From Candidatus Poseidoniaceae archaeon (GTDB lineage: Archaea; Thermoplasmatota; Poseidoniia; Poseidoniales; Poseidoniaceae), in NCBI GenBank assembly GCA_029250385.1, contig JAQXFJ010000113.1, positions 1 to 7,168 of the forward strand: a DNA stretch of 7,168 bases, in the 5' to 3' direction. The notes beneath the pieces are model-generated. The model was not told the DNA's origin and did no database searches. It saw only the letters and a list, made by a program, of their open reading frames with translations. The position numbers and the translations under genes were made by a program. Of this stretch, positions 4,176 to 7,168 are shown piece after piece; position 1 is the first letter of the stretch; each line of letters begins with the position of its first letter.

Positions 4176-7168
4176 TGATAGTTTTCTCATATGTCTGGTT
4201 CAAGTAAGTCACAATACCAAGCAACACAGATGAAGCGATTAACACTGCTAACATTGTTTCTATTCCAGCACCAGTGCTGAATAATACCATTGCCACAATC
4301 CAAGATAGTATCATATCTATTGCGCCAAATACCCTCCATGCCTTCCTCATAGTGAGGATACCGCTTACCCATGAAGTAGTTGAACAGATAATCAACAATA
4401 CCGAAACGATTAGCAAACCGTCCCAGCCAAAGCCGGCTGGGATTAGCAGCAAATGCATCGACCATAAGCCACCAGCAAGCCAAATCCCAGAGTCAGAGAT
4501 GATGGTCCACACAACAAATATTATGCTTATCAAACCAGTTATTGTTGCGATCAGGTGAATTCCAGGTACTGCTAATCCAGCGAGTTCAAAAGTCCAAAAT
4601 GCAAGTCCCGTGAAGCTAAATGGAATCATTAGCCACGACACCATAACAGCAGCCGGTTGTGTCCAATTCCATCCCCGGCGTAGCACCATGACAATAGCTA
4701 AGATTCCTGCAAAACCCACGGAAATCAAACCAGCAAAGATTACCCAAGCAGCCCTACCTGCCGCCCCACGGTGGTCTTCTAGGCCCCGCCTAATCCGCTG
4801 ACCTTCAACCCAGTCGTAGGCGATGACACAAATGACCAGTACAATCTCAACAAACAATAATGGTAAAGTCCAATCAACAATTCCACCATCTAATGGATTT
4901 ACCTGATACATAACAGGTACTTCTCCGCCAATAATCAAAGCCATGATGCGATCCATTACTAGCAGGTAAACCACACCTTCAACAGCATTAGGGATTCTTA
5001 ATCCTAGGTCATTCCTGCCAACTAGGCCAATACTTGCTAACGTGCAGAGCCCCGCAGTAATTACCGCCAAGTGTTTGGCGTCATCAAGCCCGACAACTGA
5101 ATCCGAGATTCTTCCGGCTAAATGGACTAATACCAGTCCAACCATTGAAATTGCAATTGGCAGTTCAATTCCAGCGATATCCGGCAAACGTAAACCGATT
5201 TCGTTGGCTCGTAGCCTTGCTAGAGCAATAAACAGAATTGATACTACTACACAAAAAGCCAAAACCAAGTAAGACATTGATGTAGTGAAAGCGATGAAAG
5301 TTGAAGCAAGAATAGTGGTAATTAGGAACGCAATTACAATTACAGGTCGATGATGAATATCGCCAATTTCTAAATCATACTGGGCAGAAGTTCCGGCCCT
5401 CTTCGCTCTTTTTCGTTGTTTTTCAGCTAAATCAAGCATTTCGACGTCAATCATTTTCAGTTTAGCCTTGTTATCTTGTAAGTCATCAACAGGTTTTGCA
5501 ACGTCTTCAATAGATGCTTGAACATCGATAAATTTTTCCAAGCGATCACGCTTTTCTTGAATTTTCTTCAATCGCTCTTCACGCTTTGCGATAGAACGCA
5601 ACTCAGTTCTAAATTCACCCTGCAAGGCCAAGTAAGCGCCGGAGCCAAGGAAGGCTAAGACTGTAGCAAGCGTTACAATCGAGGATTCTTTCACTTGGGC
5701 AGCATACCCCATTACGACCAATAATCCAACAGCAGACATCGCTGGGGGCAACAATTTCTCAAGGGTTGCAGCCCTCTTTAGGTATAGCGCCAAAGCCACC
5801 AAAGTGATGGTAGTGATAGTGTATAAATTCACTTCCTCGCTCAATAGAAACTCACCACCGTCTAGCGTCATCAAATTAAGCGGTTCGAGGGCAATTACGA
5901 TAAAATAACCAGATAGTAAACCCATCATTAACGTTAATAATTGGCCTGGTAAAGCTTCGGCCTTCTTCATTAACTCATCACTAAGTCCAGCTTTCTTCAT
6001 CTTGTCAGATGCCAATAATAAGATGCTGCAAGAAATAACTAATGTTCCAGCCCATATTGCTGCTTGACCATAACTCCATGACAATGCGATGGTTGATGAG
6101 CCCCAAATGGTCATTAACGTTCTTGGGCGACCTTTGTGCTTGTCTAAGTAGACCATGATAGAATGACTGATCATCAATAACGTTAGCATGGAAAATAGCC
6201 CAATGGCTGGTAATGCACTTGGCCTGGTAATTGACCAAGTAACAAATAGTGCCAATAAGAAACTCAGGTTCCATAATTGCAATACCTCAGAATCACGAAT
6301 CCGCGCACCTAATTCCGACATTCCGCTTAACCTAGAGGCCAAGTTGAATCCTGTTTCACCATGCTTCACATTCACCCAAATTTGTTGGGAAAGCAAGACT
6401 AACATCCAGACTGCCAAATCATATTGGTCAATAGAAATCGGAATATAGTCAGCAGAAACCAACCGGCTTTCAACAGCGGTGGCGAAAAATAGTAGCCAAA
6501 CCCATGGCCCTACCACCGCAGTACCGGCAATTGAGGGGGAGTCTCGACGCATCGATAACTGTGCTAATCCCACCCACACAATTCCTTGGCTGACAAGAAG
6601 AGTTCTAGATCCGCTTGCTGCATCATCGGCCGGAATTAGTAATGTTAGTAAAAACACAATCAACAGGCCACCAGCCCATAAGACATGGTCAGATACTGCT
6701 GTTTGATTTTTCAACAACGCACTTGCTGTTAATGCTGCAGTTAATGCCGCATAAATGCTGTATGGTTCGAGTCCAAATGGAATTGATAATTCCAGTGCAC
6801 CGCTTTCAAGAATGGACAACATAAACAGCAGAATTGGCGCTGGCATCACAATTAATGGCAATAATTTAGTCCACTCAACGCCTCTAACAACAAGATATGA
6901 TGCGCTAAAAGCGGTGAGCAGCAATACTAGCTGGGCCAAAGCGTAACCAGTTTCTAGGCGGTTTGCTGCAACCGCTAATAGTGCGCCAATCATTCCAAGA
7001 CCAACAGATACTGACCATAGGCCAGGTTTGCCCAACCCTAAGGATTTGAAGGCATCTGAAAACCAATTGTCCTTATCGACAAATTTGGCTGCAATAGTTG
7101 AATTGGTGGCAGTGACGCAAACCATCAGTAAAAAGAGTAGTAATTCATCCTCAAATGGTAATATCTCT
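4165..7168 (-). CDS. Giant polytopic membrane protein with a central coiled-coil, unknown function (probably 5'-incomplete)
   Basis: From the first visible ATG (7125-7123) the protein is 986 residues. The frame stays open to the right edge, adding 14 plausible codons that end FEDELLLFLL before that Met, so the true start may lie outside. By eye there are roughly 15 hydrophobic segments in residues 35-500 and about 13 in 590-980, split by a charged, heptad-like cytoplasmic-style segment at about 502-578 (TELRSIAKREERLKKIQEKR and onward, then LAEKQRKRAKRAG). Each half reads as a bundle of 18-24 residue helices with short loops. I recognise no transporter, glycosyltransferase or protease motif. 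One loop carries Asp/Glu (LNLMTLDGGEFLLSEEVNLY, about 420-440). The 3' end overlaps the convergent mutase gene by 11 bases, so it is not co-transcribed with it. If 7125 is the start, a frame ending TGA overlaps it as TGATG, which would suit an upstream partner gene. Confidence 0.8.
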   Translation of the reverse strand, partial: EILPFEDELLLFLLMVCVTATNSTIAAKFVDKDNWFSDAFKSLGLGKPGLWSVSVGLGMIGALLAVAANRLETGYALAQLVLLLTAFSASYLVVRGVEWTKLLPLIVMPAPILLFMLSILESGALELSIPFGLEPYSIYAALTAALTASALLKNQTAVSDHVLWAGGLLIVFLLTLLIPADDAASGSRTLLVSQGIVWVGLAQLSMRRDSPSIAGTAVVGPWVWLLFFATAVESRLVSADYIPISIDQYDLAVWMLVLLSQQIWVNVKHGETGFNLASRLSGMSELGARIRDSEVLQLWNLSFLLALFVTWSITRPSALPAIGLFSMLTLLMISHSIMVYLDKHKGRPRTLMTIWGSSTIALSWSYGQAAIWAGTLVISCSILLLASDKMKKAGLSDELMKKAEALPGQLLTLMMGLLSGYFIVIALEPLNLMTLDGGEFLLSEEVNLYTITTITLVALALYLKRAATLEKLLPPAMSAVGLLVVMGYAAQVKESSIVTLATVLAFLGSGAYLALQGEFRTELRSIAKREERLKKIQEKRDRLEKFIDVQASIEDVAKPVDDLQDNKAKLKMIDVEMLDLAEKQRKRAKRAGTSAQYDLEIGDIHHRPVIVIAFLITTILASTFIAFTTSMSYLVLAFCVVVSILFIALARLRANEIGLRLPDIAGIELPIAISMVGLVLVHLAGRISDSVVGLDDAKHLAVITAGLCTLASIGLVGRNDLGLRIPNAVEGVVYLLVMDRIMALIIGGEVPVMYQVNPLDGGIVDWTLPLLFVEIVLVICVIAYDWVEGQRIRRGLEDHRGAAGRAAWVIFAGLISVGFAGILAIVMVLRRGWNWTQPAAVMVSWLMIPFSFTGLAFWTFELAGLAVPGIHLIATITGLISIIFVVWTIISDSGIWLAGGLWSMHLLLIPAGFGWDGLLIVSVLLIICSTTSWVSGILTMRKAWRVFGAIDMILSWIVAMVLFSTGAGIETMLAVLIASSVLLGIVTYLNQTYEKTIING

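Noticed and set aside
4182..4187. Short T-rich stretch after the mutase stop as an archaeal terminator
   Set aside because: TTTTCT is too short to call and lies inside the coding sequence of the opposing membrane gene.
4274..6946. Several plus-strand open frames of 63-94 residues opposite the membrane gene
   Set aside because: All lie antisense to one continuous long reading frame, have Ser/Thr/Pro-rich compositions typical of antisense translation of hydrophobic codons, and lack start signals.

Overview
The window reads as a piece of an archaeal chromosome, moderate in GC (roughly 40% by eye) and densely packed. The best clues are a TATA box about 23 bases before a start codon with no leader to speak of (leaderless transcription), an AGGTGA-type ribosome binding site at another gene, and many short genes of no recognisable family. 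A marine Poseidoniales-like (Marine Group II) euryarchaeon is my guess from overall style; it is an inference, not proven by any marker gene here.

Layout. At the left edge (1-105, minus) is the N-terminus of a gene whose spacing of conserved residues matches the start of Vsr-type very-short-patch-repair endonucleases. It diverges across a 144-base AT-rich gap from a plus-strand run of five genes: a small zinc-ribbon protein (250-600), a 269-residue orphan protein (638-1447), a small winged-helix-like protein with its own TATA box (1515-1775), a left-handed beta-helix sugar acyltransferase (1813-2514) and a phosphoglucosamine/phosphohexose mutase (2520-4175). The remaining 3 kb (4165-7168, minus) is one giant polytopic membrane protein with a charged coiled-coil segment between two membrane halves. 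It overlaps the mutase 3' end by 11 bases and probably continues past the right edge.

How the genes work together. The clearest unit is the acyltransferase-mutase pair. A GlmM-type mutase converts glucosamine-6-P to glucosamine-1-P, and a GlmU-type acetyltransferase domain converts that to N-acetylglucosamine-1-P, precursor of UDP-GlcNAc for glycans and glycolipids. The stop codon of the first gene lies inside the ribosome binding site of the second, so translation is probably coupled. The uridylyltransferase half of GlmU is absent and must be encoded elsewhere. The three small upstream genes and the giant membrane protein cannot be assigned a pathway from sequence alone. No RNA genes, insertion sequences, CRISPR arrays or large repeats were seen, and no stretch over 300 bases lacks a gene.
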